Positions 18,786 to 27,794 of a DNA stretch of 50,726 nt are shown piece by piece. The notes beneath the pieces are model-generated. The model did no database searches. It was not told the origin of the DNA and was given only the letters and a program-made list of their open reading frames with translations. Numbering within the stretch: position 1 is the first letter of the stretch; every line of letters starts with the position of its first letter. Both the position numbers and the translations under genes were made by a program. The stretch comes from Prevotella sp. (GTDB taxonomy: Bacteria > Bacteroidota > Bacteroidia > Bacteroidales > Bacteroidaceae), in assembly GCA_016284635.1 (NCBI GenBank), contig JAEEPF010000004.1:1-50726 (forward strand), written 5' to 3'.

Positions 18786-19214
18786 TTAGAACGGCAGATC
18801 GTCTGCAGAACCTTCTGCTGCGGGTTCCTGAGCTGGCGGGAACGGAGCTGTGGCACCATCAGCCGGCGGGAACGGCGTGGCCTGAGGCATGCCGGGAGCT
18901 GCCATTGATGCGCCTGGCATCGGCTGACCAGCTACGGGCTGCTGACCACGAATGACATTGTAAGCGCGGATGTCGTTGAACCAGCGTCCATTGAACTCAT
19001 GGGCATCGATGTCGAACTGAACGGTCAGATCCTCACCCTGCTGGATGTTGAACTGCTTGATACGATCCTCTCCGAAGATGCGGAAAAGACATTTACGGGG
19101 ATACTGTCCGGGCACTTCGATAACGTAGTCCTGAGACATCCAATTGTTTCCTGTACGAGCCGAAACACCACTTTGAGCGGGCAACACGGCGATAATTCTT
19201 CCTGTTAATTCCAT
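18786..19214 (-). CDS. DUF3127 protein with SSB-like tail
   Basis: A 142-residue protein matching DUF3127 of Bacteroidetes: MELTGRIIAVLP at the start and a beta-rich, OB-like body (PRKCLFRIFGED...LTVQFDIDAHEFNGRWFNDIRAYNV) up to about residue 88. A disordered P/A/G-rich linker follows, and the protein ends in DDLPF. That acidic, hydrophobic tip is the mark of single-stranded DNA binding proteins, which use it to recruit repair and replication proteins. DNA binding is inference; the family has no function I know of. It is divergent from dnaN, which fits a replication link. Confidence 0.85.
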   Translation of the reverse strand: MELTGRIIAVLPAQSGVSARTGNNWMSQDYVIEVPGQYPRKCLFRIFGEDRIKQFNIQQGEDLTVQFDIDAHEFNGRWFNDIRAYNVIRGQQPVAGQPMPGASMAAPGMPQATPFPPADGATAPFPPAQEPAAEGSADDLPF

Positions 19215-19306
19215 TGCTAAATTTGTTTTTATTTGTTGATTTTCTTGTTTTCAGCGGGCGAAATTACTAAAAATAGTTTGAATTAGGAAAATTTCTCGCC
19301 TTTTTT

Positions 19307-19337
19307 TTGCGGATTACAACGTTTTTTTGTAATTTTG
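19307..19337 (+). promoter_or_regulatory. dnaN promoter
   Basis: TTTG (19307-19310) and TAATTTTG (19330-19337) with a 19-base spacer, 48 bases before the dnaN ATG. Confidence 0.75.
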
Positions 19338-19384
19338 TCCCAATTATTAAAAAGGTAACAAATAACAAGAAAACTATAACAGCT

Positions 19385-20509
19385 ATGAGATTTACAGTAT
19401 CAAGCAGCGCATTGAGTGGAAAACTCTCTGCCCTCTCAAGAGTGATTAACAGTAAGAACGCCTTGCCCATACTTGGCGATTTCGTGTTTGAGATCAAAGA
19501 CAACGTGCTTTATCTGACGGCCTCAGACTCGGAAAACATGATGAAGACGCAGTTGGATCTGACGGAGAGCGACGGCTACTGCCGCTTCGCCATCGGCAAC
19601 CACGACCTGCTGGAAGCCGTGAAAGGCTTCTCGGAGCAGCCCATCACGTTCGACGTCGACCAGGAGAAGAACATCGTGACTATCTCGTATCAGAACGGTC
19701 TGTTCCGCCTGCCCATCGAGAATGCCGATGAGTTCCCGATGGCCCAGCCCGTCAGCGACTTCGCCACATCGATTGCCATGCCCAACCTCATACTTGCTGA
19801 GAACATCAACCGCTCCGTCTTCGCTACGGCACAGGACGAGTTGCGCCCCGTGATGAACGGTATATACTTCGACCTGACGGCCGACGGACTGGCTGTGGTG
19901 GCCAGCGACGGTCATAAGCTGGTGCGCAACAAGGTGTTTACCATCAAGAGCGAGCAGCCTGCAGCCTTCATCCTGCCGAAGAAACCTGCCAACCTGCTGC
20001 GTAACCTGCTGGGCAAGGACGGTGGCGACGTCATCATCCGCTTCGACGAGCGCAATGCTGAGATCAACTACGGCGACGGCATCCTCCAGTGCCGACTCAT
20101 CGAGGGCCGCTATCCCAACTATAACAGCGTCATCCCGCAGAACAACCCCAACGAACTGCGTGTGGACCGTCTCGGACTGCTGGCCGCCCTGCGCCGTGTG
20201 CAGCCCTTCGCCAACGACTCGAGCAACCTGATCCGCTTCCACGTGGAGGGCTCTACCCTGCAGTTGGATGCCGAGGACTACGACTTCTCGAAGACCGCTA
20301 CAGAGCGTATGACATGCGAATACAACGGTCAGCCGATGTCGATCGGTTTTAAGGGCTCGTCGTTCATCGAGGTGCTGAGCAATTTTGACTGTCAGGAGGT
20401 GACCATCCTGTTGGCTGACCCCAGCCGTGCCGGACTGGTACTGCCCTCAGAACAGCCTGAGAATCAGGACGTGCTGATGCTGATGATGCCAATGCTGATC
20501 AATGATTAA
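19385..20509 (+). CDS. dnaN: DNA polymerase III beta subunit (sliding clamp)
   Basis: A 374-residue sliding clamp that closes round DNA and tethers polymerase III. Three clamp domains are visible, from MRFTVSSSALSGKLSALSRV at the N-terminus, through the FATAQDELRPVMNGIYF block in domain 2, to a C-terminus ending MMPMLIND. I take the ATG at 19385, right after the promoter leader; the frame is open upstream to 19307, but that stretch covers the promoter. It heads a plus-strand run with the exonuclease, porD and recN. Confidence 0.97.
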   Translation: MRFTVSSSALSGKLSALSRVINSKNALPILGDFVFEIKDNVLYLTASDSENMMKTQLDLTESDGYCRFAIGNHDLLEAVKGFSEQPITFDVDQEKNIVTISYQNGLFRLPIENADEFPMAQPVSDFATSIAMPNLILAENINRSVFATAQDELRPVMNGIYFDLTADGLAVVASDGHKLVRNKVFTIKSEQPAAFILPKKPANLLRNLLGKDGGDVIIRFDERNAEINYGDGILQCRLIEGRYPNYNSVIPQNNPNELRVDRLGLLAALRRVQPFANDSSNLIRFHVEGSTLQLDAEDYDFSKTATERMTCEYNGQPMSIGFKGSSFIEVLSNFDCQEVTILLADPSRAGLVLPSEQPENQDVLMLMMPMLIND

Positions 20510-20512
20510 TTT

Positions 20513-20614
20513 ACATTGAACATTGAGCTTTGAACTTTATGATTACTTTAAAAGGCAACATGGAGGGAAAAGTCATATCACAAAGTTCAATGTTCAAAGT
20601 TTAAAGTTCAAAGT
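20513..20614. repeat. Inverted-array element (TTGAACTT units) between dnaN and the exonuclease
   Basis: The left arm (20513-20540; ATTGAACATTGAGCTTTGAA) and right arm (20580-20614; AAAGTTCAATGTTCAAAG) are 7-base arrays in opposite orientation around a 40-base core. It fills the whole gap between dnaN and the next ATG. Confidence 0.75.
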
Positions 20615-20622
20615 GAAGTGAA

Positions 20623-21480
20623 ATGAAATTAAATCTTCAAAAGCCACTCGTCATCTTCGACCTGGAGACGACGGGTTTGGATTTGGTCAAAGACCGTGTA
20701 ATACAGATATCATATATTAAGGTGTATCCCGACGGCCGCGAGGAGCGTGGCGACCATCTCATCAACCCTGAGAAACCCATCGAGCCCATCATTACACAGC
20801 TGACGGGCATCTCTGACGAAGACGTGAAGGACAAGCCGACTTTCAAGCTGCTGGCTAAGGAACTGGCAGAGAAGTTTGCTGGTTCGGACTTCGCGGGCTT
20901 CAACTCGAACAATTTCGATATCCCCCTACTCGCCGAGGAATTCCTGCGTGCCGGAATCGACTTCGACTTCTCCAAGTGCCGCATGATTGACGCCTGCACC
21001 ATCTTCCGCAAGATGGAGCGCCGAAACCTCGCCGCCGCCTATAAGTTCTACTGCGGACGCAAGATGGAGGAAGACTTCGAGGCTCACCGTGCCGACCAGG
21101 ATACAGAGGCCACCTACCGCGTGCTGATGGGACAGCTCGACAAGTATGCCCCTGGTGCCAACGAGGATCCCGAGAAGGTGCTGGAGAACGATATGGATCA
21201 GTTGAACGAGTTCTCGAAGCAGAACAAAAACGTGGACTTCGCAGGCCGCATCGTCTGGGCAGAGCAGAAGGACGCCAAGGGCAATCCCCTACTCGACTCC
21301 GACGGCAAGCCCAAGATGATCGAGGTGTTCAACTTCGGCAAGCACAAGGGCCTCCCCGTGGCCGATGTGCTGCATATCGATCCGGGCTACTACAGCTGGA
21401 TCCTGTCAGGCGACTTCACCTATAACACGAAGCAGGTGCTGACACGCATCCGTCTCCGCGAGGCAAAACTGAATGGATAA
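20623..21480 (+). CDS. DnaQ-like 3'-5' exonuclease
   Basis: A 285-residue DEDD exonuclease. Exo I is FDLETTGLD (Asp13/Glu15), Exo II FNSNNFDIPLL and Exo III HRADQDTEAT, so the metal ligands are all there. The C-terminal part (from about residue 235) carries NFGKHKGLPVADVL...PGYYSWIL, a small domain shared with exodeoxyribonuclease X-like proteins. It may act as a proofreading or repair exonuclease. Its place right after dnaN fits a replication role; whether it is the main epsilon subunit is not shown. Confidence 0.9.
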   Translation: MKLNLQKPLVIFDLETTGLDLVKDRVIQISYIKVYPDGREERGDHLINPEKPIEPIITQLTGISDEDVKDKPTFKLLAKELAEKFAGSDFAGFNSNNFDIPLLAEEFLRAGIDFDFSKCRMIDACTIFRKMERRNLAAAYKFYCGRKMEEDFEAHRADQDTEATYRVLMGQLDKYAPGANEDPEKVLENDMDQLNEFSKQNKNVDFAGRIVWAEQKDAKGNPLLDSDGKPKMIEVFNFGKHKGLPVADVLHIDPGYYSWILSGDFTYNTKQVLTRIRLREAKLNG

Positions 21481-21491
21481 GGCGCATTCGC

Positions 21492-21624
21492 TAAATGATG
21501 AATGATGAATGATAAATGAAAAATGATAAATATGGAGACGCATTTGAGGTTTAAAAGAATGGTACGTCACAGAAGAAGTTTCCTGCTGGTGGCTTTATCA
21601 TTCATCATTTGTCATTTATCATTT
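21492..21624. repeat. Inverted AATGATA arrays around the porD start
   Basis: A 7-base array (AATGATG/AATGATA, 21492-21532) upstream and its reverse complement (TCATTTG/TCATTTA, 21594-21624) inside the signal-peptide region of porD. The arms could pair and enclose the start codon. Confidence 0.8.
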
Positions 21625-22482
21625 AGCCCGGTAAGGGCGCAGGAGCTCCAGGCACGTATCAACATCAACCACAGTAAGATACAGGGTACGGACGTCAGCG
21701 TCTTTGAGAATCTGCAGCAGACGCTCGAACAGTTCGTCAACGAGCGCCAGTGGACCGACCTGCAATTCCAGAAGAACGAGCGCATCACGTGCAACTTCAA
21801 CATCACGGTGGATAAGTACGTCAAGGAAGACAATCGTTTCGAGTGTACCGCCCTCATCCAGGCAAACCGTCCGGTCTATAACTCCGCCTACACCTCCACC
21901 TTATATAATAATAAGGACGAGAACTTCCAATTCAACTTCGTGCAGTTCGACCAGCTGAACTACAACGACGAGACAATCGACAATCAGCTGACGGCGCTCT
22001 TTGCTTACTACGCCTACCTGATTATCGGCCTCGACCTCGACAGCTTTGCACCCATGGGTGGTACAGACATTCTGCAGAAGTGCATGTATCTCGTGAACAA
22101 TGCCCAAGACCTGGGCTTCCCTGGCTGGAAGTCGTTTGAGGACAGCCGTAACCGGTTTGCCATCATCAACGACTATATCGACGAGGCGATGCGCCCCTTC
22201 CGTCAGTTGCAGTACGACTACTACCGCAAGGGCCTCGACGAGATGGCCAACAATGCGGAGCGCGGCCGTACGGAGATCTCGAACGCCCTCGACGGTCTGA
22301 AGACCGCCCACGAGAACAAGCCTCTGAGCCTCTTGCCGCAGATATGGACCGACTATAAGAAAGACGAGCTCAAGAGCATCTATCATGGCAAGGGTACCCA
22401 GAAGGAGAAGGAACGCATCTACGATATGCTGATGGCGATCAATGCCTCGCAGAGCAACACCTGGGACGAGATTAAAAAGTGA
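21559..22482 (+). CDS. porD: DUF4835 protein, PorD-like type IX secretion component
   Basis: About 307 residues with a signal peptide (MVRHRRSFLLVALSF... to RAQ) and a body matching DUF4835/PorD: LQARININHSKIQGTD, then FNFVQFDQLNYNDE, a YYAYLIIGLDLDSFAPMGG block, a FPGWKSFED stretch and the C-terminal KGTQKEKERIYDMLM. PorD is a periplasmic or outer-membrane component needed for type IX secretion in Porphyromonas. The hydrophobic core of the signal is encoded by a TCATTTA repeat. Earlier in-frame ATGs at 21523 and 21532 are possible; I chose the one giving a normal signal peptide. In several relatives coaBC lies between the exonuclease and this gene; here only 43 bases to the 21523 ATG separate them. 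Confidence 0.88.
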   Translation: MVRHRRSFLLVALSFIICHLSFSPVRAQELQARININHSKIQGTDVSVFENLQQTLEQFVNERQWTDLQFQKNERITCNFNITVDKYVKEDNRFECTALIQANRPVYNSAYTSTLYNNKDENFQFNFVQFDQLNYNDETIDNQLTALFAYYAYLIIGLDLDSFAPMGGTDILQKCMYLVNNAQDLGFPGWKSFEDSRNRFAIINDYIDEAMRPFRQLQYDYYRKGLDEMANNAERGRTEISNALDGLKTAHENKPLSLLPQIWTDYKKDELKSIYHGKGTQKEKERIYDMLMAINASQSNTWDEIKK

Positions 22483-22515
22483 CTTTGAACTTTGAGCTTT
22501 GAACATTGAACTTTA
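22482..22515. repeat. 7-base CTTTGAA array between porD and recN
   Basis: CTTTGAA CTTTGAG CTTTGAA CATTGAA CTTTATG, a single arm; the same unit makes up the element at 20513-20614. Confidence 0.75.
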
Positions 22516-22526
22516 TGAATACATAA

Positions 22527-24188
22527 ATGCTTAAAAGTCTATATATCAAGAACTTTACGCTGATTGATGAACTGGATATTGAACTATATCCAGGCTTCTC
22601 TGTCATCACGGGAGAGACGGGTGCCGGTAAGAGTATCATCCTCGGCGCCATCGCCCTGCTGTTAGGTCAGAGGGCCGACTCGAAGTCCATCAAGCAGGGA
22701 GCCGACAAGTGCGTCATCGAGGCACACTTCGACCTGAAGCGCTACGATTTGGATGCCTTCTTCAGCGACAACGACATCGAGAACGACGCCGAAGACTGTA
22801 TCGTCCGTCGTGAACTGCTGGCATCGGGCAAGAGCCGTGCCTTCATCAACGACACCCCCGTGCAGCTCTCGATGCTCAAGGAACTGGGTGAACGCCTCGT
22901 CGATGTCCACTCACAGCATCAGAATCTGCTGCTCAACAAGCAGGACTTCCAGTTGGGTGTGGTTGACATCTTTGCCGACGACGCCACGCAGCTCGCTCAA
23001 TACCAGCAGACCTACAAGGAATACCACCAGGTGAAGCAACAGCTCGACGACCTCCGTGAGAGCATCGAGCGCAACCGTCAGAACGCAGACTTCCTGCGGT
23101 TCCAATGTGACGAACTGACGCAGGCCCATCTGGTGGAGGGCGAACAGGAAGAACTCGAGCAGCAGAGCGACACGATGAGCCACTCCGAAGATATCAAGAG
23201 TGCGCTCTACGAAGCCGACAACGCCCTGACGGCCGAACAGACAGGCGTCGTACCGGCCCTGCGCTCGACGCTCTACGAACTGCGGAAGATCGGCGAGGTC
23301 TATCCTGCCGCCGCAGAACTCGGACAGCGCGTAGACAGCTGTTACATCGAGCTGAAGGACATCGCCCAAGAGGTGAGTAGCCATCTGGAGCGCATCGACT
23401 TCGACCCAGCAGAGATGGATGCCGTCAACAGCCGCCTCGACAAAATCTACGACCTCGAAAAGAAATACCACGTCGAGACCGTCGAGGAACTCATCGCCAA
23501 GCGCGAAGAACTAAGCGAGCAGCTGAACAATATCGACAACAGCGACGAAGCCCTCTCCGCCCTGGAGCAACAACTCACGAAGCTGCAAGCTCAAGCGGGG
23601 AAAGAGGCCGACGCCCTCACCAAGCTCCGCATCAAGGCCGCCAAGCAGATCGAGGCCGAGATGCAGACCAAACTCGTGCCACTGGGTATGCCCAACGTCC
23701 GATTCTCCGTCGAGATCGCCCGCGAGACGTTAGGTCTCAGCGGACAGGACAAAGTGGCCTTCATGTTCAGCGCAAACACGTCTACCCCACTCCAGCCCAT
23801 CTCTCAAGTGGCTTCTGGCGGTGAGATAGCCCGTGTGATGCTCTCGCTGAAGGCGATGATCAGCGGCGCAGTCAAGCTGCCAACCATCATCTTCGACGAG
23901 ATCGACACGGGTGTCAGTGGCAAGATGGCCGAGAAGATGGCCGAGATGATGCAGGAGATGGGCGACCACGGCCGTCAAGTCATCAGCATCACCCACCTGC
24001 CACAGATCGCTGCCCTCGGCACCACGCACTATAAGGTGGAGAAGTCTGAGACCGCCCAGGGCACCGTCAGCAGCATGCACCAGCTCTCTCCCGACGAGCG
24101 CATCCATGAGATTGCCCAGATGCTCAGTGGCAGTGACATCAGCGCCGCCGCCATCGCTAACGCCAAACAGCTGTTGCGCCTGACTTAA
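22527..24188 (+). CDS. recN: DNA repair protein RecN
   Basis: A 553-residue SMC-like ATPase acting in double-strand break repair. It has Walker A GETGAGKS near the N-terminus, long coiled-coil arms (about residues 150-370), the ABC signature ASGGEIARVMLSLK and Walker B IIFDEIDTGVSG, then ITHLPQIAALG. Length and order are normal for RecN. The TAA overlaps a following ATG (TAATG). Confidence 0.96.
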   Translation: MLKSLYIKNFTLIDELDIELYPGFSVITGETGAGKSIILGAIALLLGQRADSKSIKQGADKCVIEAHFDLKRYDLDAFFSDNDIENDAEDCIVRRELLASGKSRAFINDTPVQLSMLKELGERLVDVHSQHQNLLLNKQDFQLGVVDIFADDATQLAQYQQTYKEYHQVKQQLDDLRESIERNRQNADFLRFQCDELTQAHLVEGEQEELEQQSDTMSHSEDIKSALYEADNALTAEQTGVVPALRSTLYELRKIGEVYPAAAELGQRVDSCYIELKDIAQEVSSHLERIDFDPAEMDAVNSRLDKIYDLEKKYHVETVEELIAKREELSEQLNNIDNSDEALSALEQQLTKLQAQAGKEADALTKLRIKAAKQIEAEMQTKLVPLGMPNVRFSVEIARETLGLSGQDKVAFMFSANTSTPLQPISQVASGGEIARVMLSLKAMISGAVKLPTIIFDEIDTGVSGKMAEKMAEMMQEMGDHGRQVISITHLPQIAALGTTHYKVEKSETAQGTVSSMHQLSPDERIHEIAQMLSGSDISAAAIANAKQLLRLT

Positions 24189-24210
24189 TGTCCCGTCAAT
24201 ATTTATTATC

Positions 24211-24237
24211 AAGAATTAGAGAATTAAAGAATTATAA
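24211..24237. repeat. 8-base AGAATTAA array
   Basis: AGAATTAG AGAATTAA AGAATTAT, just before the chosen start of the next gene. Confidence 0.6.
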
Positions 24238-24238
24238 T

Positions 24239-25930
24239 ATGAGAGAATCATCTAAATATGTATTGCGGGTGATGGCGCTGACCATCGTTCATTTTTCATT
24301 ATCCATTAGCGTAGCTCAGGCCCAGCCGTCGTGGGTCAAGAAAGCTACGAAGTCCGTCTTCACCCTGAAGACCTTCGCAGCCGACGGCTCGCTCATCGCC
24401 AGCAGCAACGGCTTCTTCACTGGTCAGAACGGTGAAGCCGTCAGTAGTTTCTCACCCTTCAAGGGTGCCTCGAGAGCCATTGTCATCGACGCTCAGGGCA
24501 AGGAGACCGCCGTCGAGAGCATCCTCGGCGCCAACGATATCTACGATGTCGCTCGTTTCCGCGTTGCCAGCAGCAAGACACAGCCACTGCCTCTCTGCAC
24601 CACCACGATGCCCGAAGGCAGCACCGTCTGGTTACTGCCCTACCACGAGACCAAGCAGCTCTTGAGCGGTCCCATCCGCAAGGCAGAGAAGTTTATGGGC
24701 AACTACGACTACTATACCGTCGCCATCGCCTCTCCCCAACACGTGGAGAACTGTCCGCTGCTCAATGAGGCCGGCGAGGTGATCGGACTCGTCCAGCCCT
24801 CTGCCGTCGCCAACGACTCGCTCAGCTACGCTATCAGCGTCATCTTCGCCGACTCTCTGCGCATGAACGGTTTCAGCATCAGCGAGCCCGTCTTCAAGCA
24901 GACGCAGATCAAGAAGGCCCTGCCCTCAGACATCAAGGAGGCCAACGTCGCCCTCTTCCTCGCCAGTTCGAAGAACGACTCGCTGGCCTACGCCGAACTT
25001 GTCGACGATATGATCAGCCAGTTTCCTGCTGCCCCAGACGGCTACACCTACAAGGCCCAACTGGCTGCCAGCAGCGGCGACTTCGCCTCTGCCGACCATT
25101 ACATGAGCGAGGCCATCCGCGTCTCTGATCCCAAAGACGAGGCCCACTACAACTTCGCCCGTCTCATCTACGACAAGCAGATTTACCAGCCCGACGGTTA
25201 CGAGTCATGGACGTTCGACAAGGGTCTCGCCGAGGTACGCGAGGCCATCGCCATCAGTCCCGTGCCATCCTACCGTCAGTTAGAGGCCGACATCCTTTTC
25301 GCCCAAAAGCAGTACGGCGAGGCCTACGACATCTACATACAGCTCACTCAGTCGGCGATGCGTAACGCCGAGCTCTTCTACAGCGCCGCCAAGTGCAAGG
25401 CCCTGCAGCGCGACACCACCGCCATGCTCTCACTCCTCGACAGCTGTGTCAACACCTTCTCTAAGCCCTACTTCAAGGAGGCTGCCCCCTACCTTTGGGA
25501 GCGCGCCGAGGCCCGCCGCGCCGCTGGCAGATACCGTGATGCCGTAGCCGATATGAACGAGTACGAGAAACTGATGAGCGCCGAGGTCAACGAGACATTC
25601 TACTACATCCGCCATCAGACGCACATCCAGGCCCGCCTCTACCAGCAGGCCCTCAACGACATCAATCGCGCCATTCAGATGAATCCCAAGGAGACGCTCT
25701 ACTACGCTGAGAAAGCCTCCCTCGAAGTACGTGTCGGACTCTACGACGAGGCCATCGCCACCTCTAAGGAATGCATCGCCGTCGATCCTAACGCCAGCGA
25801 CGGCTACCTCTTCCTCGGCCTCGCCCAGTGCCTCAAGAACAATAAGAAGGAGGGCATCGAAAACCTCCGCAAAGCCAAGGAACTTGGCGATCCGCAGGCC
25901 GATACCCTGATCGAGAAATACAGCAAATAA
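24239..25930 (+). CDS. Secreted, probably inactive trypsin-like domain with TPR repeats
   Basis: About 563 residues: signal peptide (MRESSKYVLRVMALT... to AQAQ), a trypsin/HtrA-like fold (about 30-220), then TPR repeats to the C-terminus (NPKETLYYAEKASLEVRVGLYDEA and DPNASDGYLFLGLAQCL pieces). In the protease fold the Asp region is kept (DIYDVARFRV), but where active relatives have the catalytic His there is SSFSPFKG, and where they have GNSGGP there is VENCPLLNEAGEVIGL. So I expect no proteolysis; it may bind peptides or be a scaffold. The ATG at 24188 overlaps the recN stop and is an alternative start. The signal peptide core is encoded by a TCATTT-type 7-base repeat. Confidence 0.82.
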   Translation: MRESSKYVLRVMALTIVHFSLSISVAQAQPSWVKKATKSVFTLKTFAADGSLIASSNGFFTGQNGEAVSSFSPFKGASRAIVIDAQGKETAVESILGANDIYDVARFRVASSKTQPLPLCTTTMPEGSTVWLLPYHETKQLLSGPIRKAEKFMGNYDYYTVAIASPQHVENCPLLNEAGEVIGLVQPSAVANDSLSYAISVIFADSLRMNGFSISEPVFKQTQIKKALPSDIKEANVALFLASSKNDSLAYAELVDDMISQFPAAPDGYTYKAQLAASSGDFASADHYMSEAIRVSDPKDEAHYNFARLIYDKQIYQPDGYESWTFDKGLAEVREAIAISPVPSYRQLEADILFAQKQYGEAYDIYIQLTQSAMRNAELFYSAAKCKALQRDTTAMLSLLDSCVNTFSKPYFKEAAPYLWERAEARRAAGRYRDAVADMNEYEKLMSAEVNETFYYIRHQTHIQARLYQQALNDINRAIQMNPKETLYYAEKASLEVRVGLYDEAIATSKECIAVDPNASDGYLFLGLAQCLKNNKKEGIENLRKAKELGDPQADTLIEKYSK

Positions 25931-25934
25931 GCTT

Positions 25935-25972
25935 AATAATTAGGGAGATGCAGCTGCATCTCCTTAATTATT
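25935..25972. terminator. Palindromic terminator between convergent genes
   Basis: A near-perfect 38-base palindrome (one mismatch) centred at 25953, with GGAGATGCAG|CTGCATCTCC at the top and AT-rich ends, placed between the TPR gene and the convergent PP2C gene. Confidence 0.85.
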
Positions 25973-27779
25973 TTAGGACTTCGTGTATTTGATGGCGAGC
26001 ATCGTGAGGTCGTCGCTCTGCTCGGTGTCGCCGACGAACTCGTGTACGGCATCAGTCATTGCGCTGATTAACGTTTCGGGCGAGGCGCCCTGCTGAGTCT
26101 GGGCGGCGAGGATGGCCGTCATGCGATCTTCTCCGAACTGGTCGTGGGTAGCGTTTTCGGCCTCGGTGAGTCCGTCGGTATAGAGGAAGATAGTGGAGCC
26201 AGGCTCCATCACCGTTTCCTGCTCAACGAACTCCCAGTCTGGAAAGGCGCCTACGGGCAGGTTCGGCTCGACGGTGAGGCTTTCGCTCTGGATGTAAGGC
26301 GCATTATGGCCACCGTTGCAGTAAGACAGTCGACCGTTAGCGAGGTTGAGCTCGCCGACGAAGAGGGTGACAAACATATTGTTGTCGTTACCCTCGCTGA
26401 TGTTGGCGTTCATGGTCTCGACGATGTGCGCGGGCTTGTCGGTGTGGGCGGCGACGTTGCGGAAGAGCGTCCGACAGACGGCCATGACAAGGGCAGCGGG
26501 AACACCCTTGCCCGAGACGTCGCCAACGCAGAAGAAGAGCTTCTCGTCGCGGATGAAGAAGTCGAAGAGGTCGCCCCCTACCCCTTTGGCGGGCGTGAGC
26601 GAGCCGTAGAGCTCGATGTCCTTGCGGTTGGGGAAGGCTGGGAACGTCTTGGGGAGCATCGACATCTGGATGCTGTAGGCCACGTTGAGCTCGCTCTCGA
26701 TCGAGGCCTTTGCGGCAGTCGATGCCTTAAGCTCGTCGACGTAGCGCGCAAGCGAGTGTTGCATAGTGTCGAACGAGTCGCGCAGCTGTGAGATCTCATC
26801 GTTATGCTTGAATGTGGGCAGGGCGGTGTCGAAGTTTCCCTTAGCCACTTCCTGCGCCGTGTCGGAAAGGATGCCTAACGGTTTGGTGGAGCGGCGGATG
26901 CTGTAGTGCATGAAGATGAAGATGATGATGCCGACGACGCCCATGAAAAACAGGATGACGATGGCCAGCACCTTACCCCAGATAAACACTATGTTGTAAT
27001 GCTGGAACACGACCAGCTTCCAGTCTGTATGGGCGATCGGCTTCGTAATAATATAATAAGGTGTACCCTTCTGGTCCATCATATCGAACTCGGACATGAC
27101 CATCTTTTGCTCCCCTTCGAGTATCGTGAGGTCTATGGAGTCCGTGCCGGCAATACACTTGCCCTGACTGTCGATGACCTGGATGGAAAATCCTATCTCG
27201 CTTTCGTCATCATCGTCTGTTTGGGAATCATGGTGGGGGGTCTCATAGAATTCCTTCCAGATGTTTTCCTCCATTTCATCGAGGGAATGATGGAGCCAGC
27301 TCATGTTCAGGTCGATACCATAGACGCCCACCTTTCGGCCCTGACGGTCGAAGACGGGGCGCACATAGCTGCAGTAGATGCTACTGTCGACGGAGTCGTC
27401 GAAGTAGGGATCAGTGATATAGCCGAGGGAGTCCCTGTCGAGGGCCATTCCTTTCTGATACCATACGCCGTTGAAATAGTCGTGGTGCTCGGAGCCGAGC
27501 TGCACCAGTTCGATGCGGGCGCTGTCGGTAAAGTGGGCGTACTATCACCGCCGCATTGTTCCTCGACGCCACTTCGACAGCCCTGTGCATCGAATCAAAC
27601 TTGCCGTTAAGGCCATCGATGACATATGAGGCACGCATGTCGCCGATCATCATCGAGATAATGAAGACAAAGCCGAGAATGGCGGCGATGATGAGCACAT
27701 TGATGAAGCAGACGATAAGGATGACGCGCCAGGTGATGCGGCGCGAGAGCTTGCACTGCCTTTTCTTGAAGATGTTCAT
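25973..27779 (-). pseudogene. Second membrane PP2C phosphatase, broken by an internal deletion
   Basis: This is a paralogue of the gene at 1-1723. The N-terminal part (27779 to about 27543) has a basic start, a membrane helix and MHRAVEVASRNNAAVIV. The frame then changes; the rest continues from YAHFTDSARIELVQLGS through the Cache end, a second helix, HAMP (STKPLGILSDTAQEVAKG) and an intact PP2C domain (GGDLFDFFI, GDVSGKGVPAALVM) to the stop at 25973. Aligned with its paralogue, 44 residues of the Cache domain are missing at the joint, about 131 bases, which explains the shift. A shorter protein could start at 27505 without the first helix. Deletion in the cell or an assembly error are both possible. 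It follows dnaB by 15 bases. Confidence 0.85.
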
Positions 27780-27794
27780 AACTGATAGCGCATA

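Noticed and set aside
26144..26791. Plus-strand frame of 215 residues
   Set aside because: It is antisense to the PP2C domain of the disrupted paralogue.
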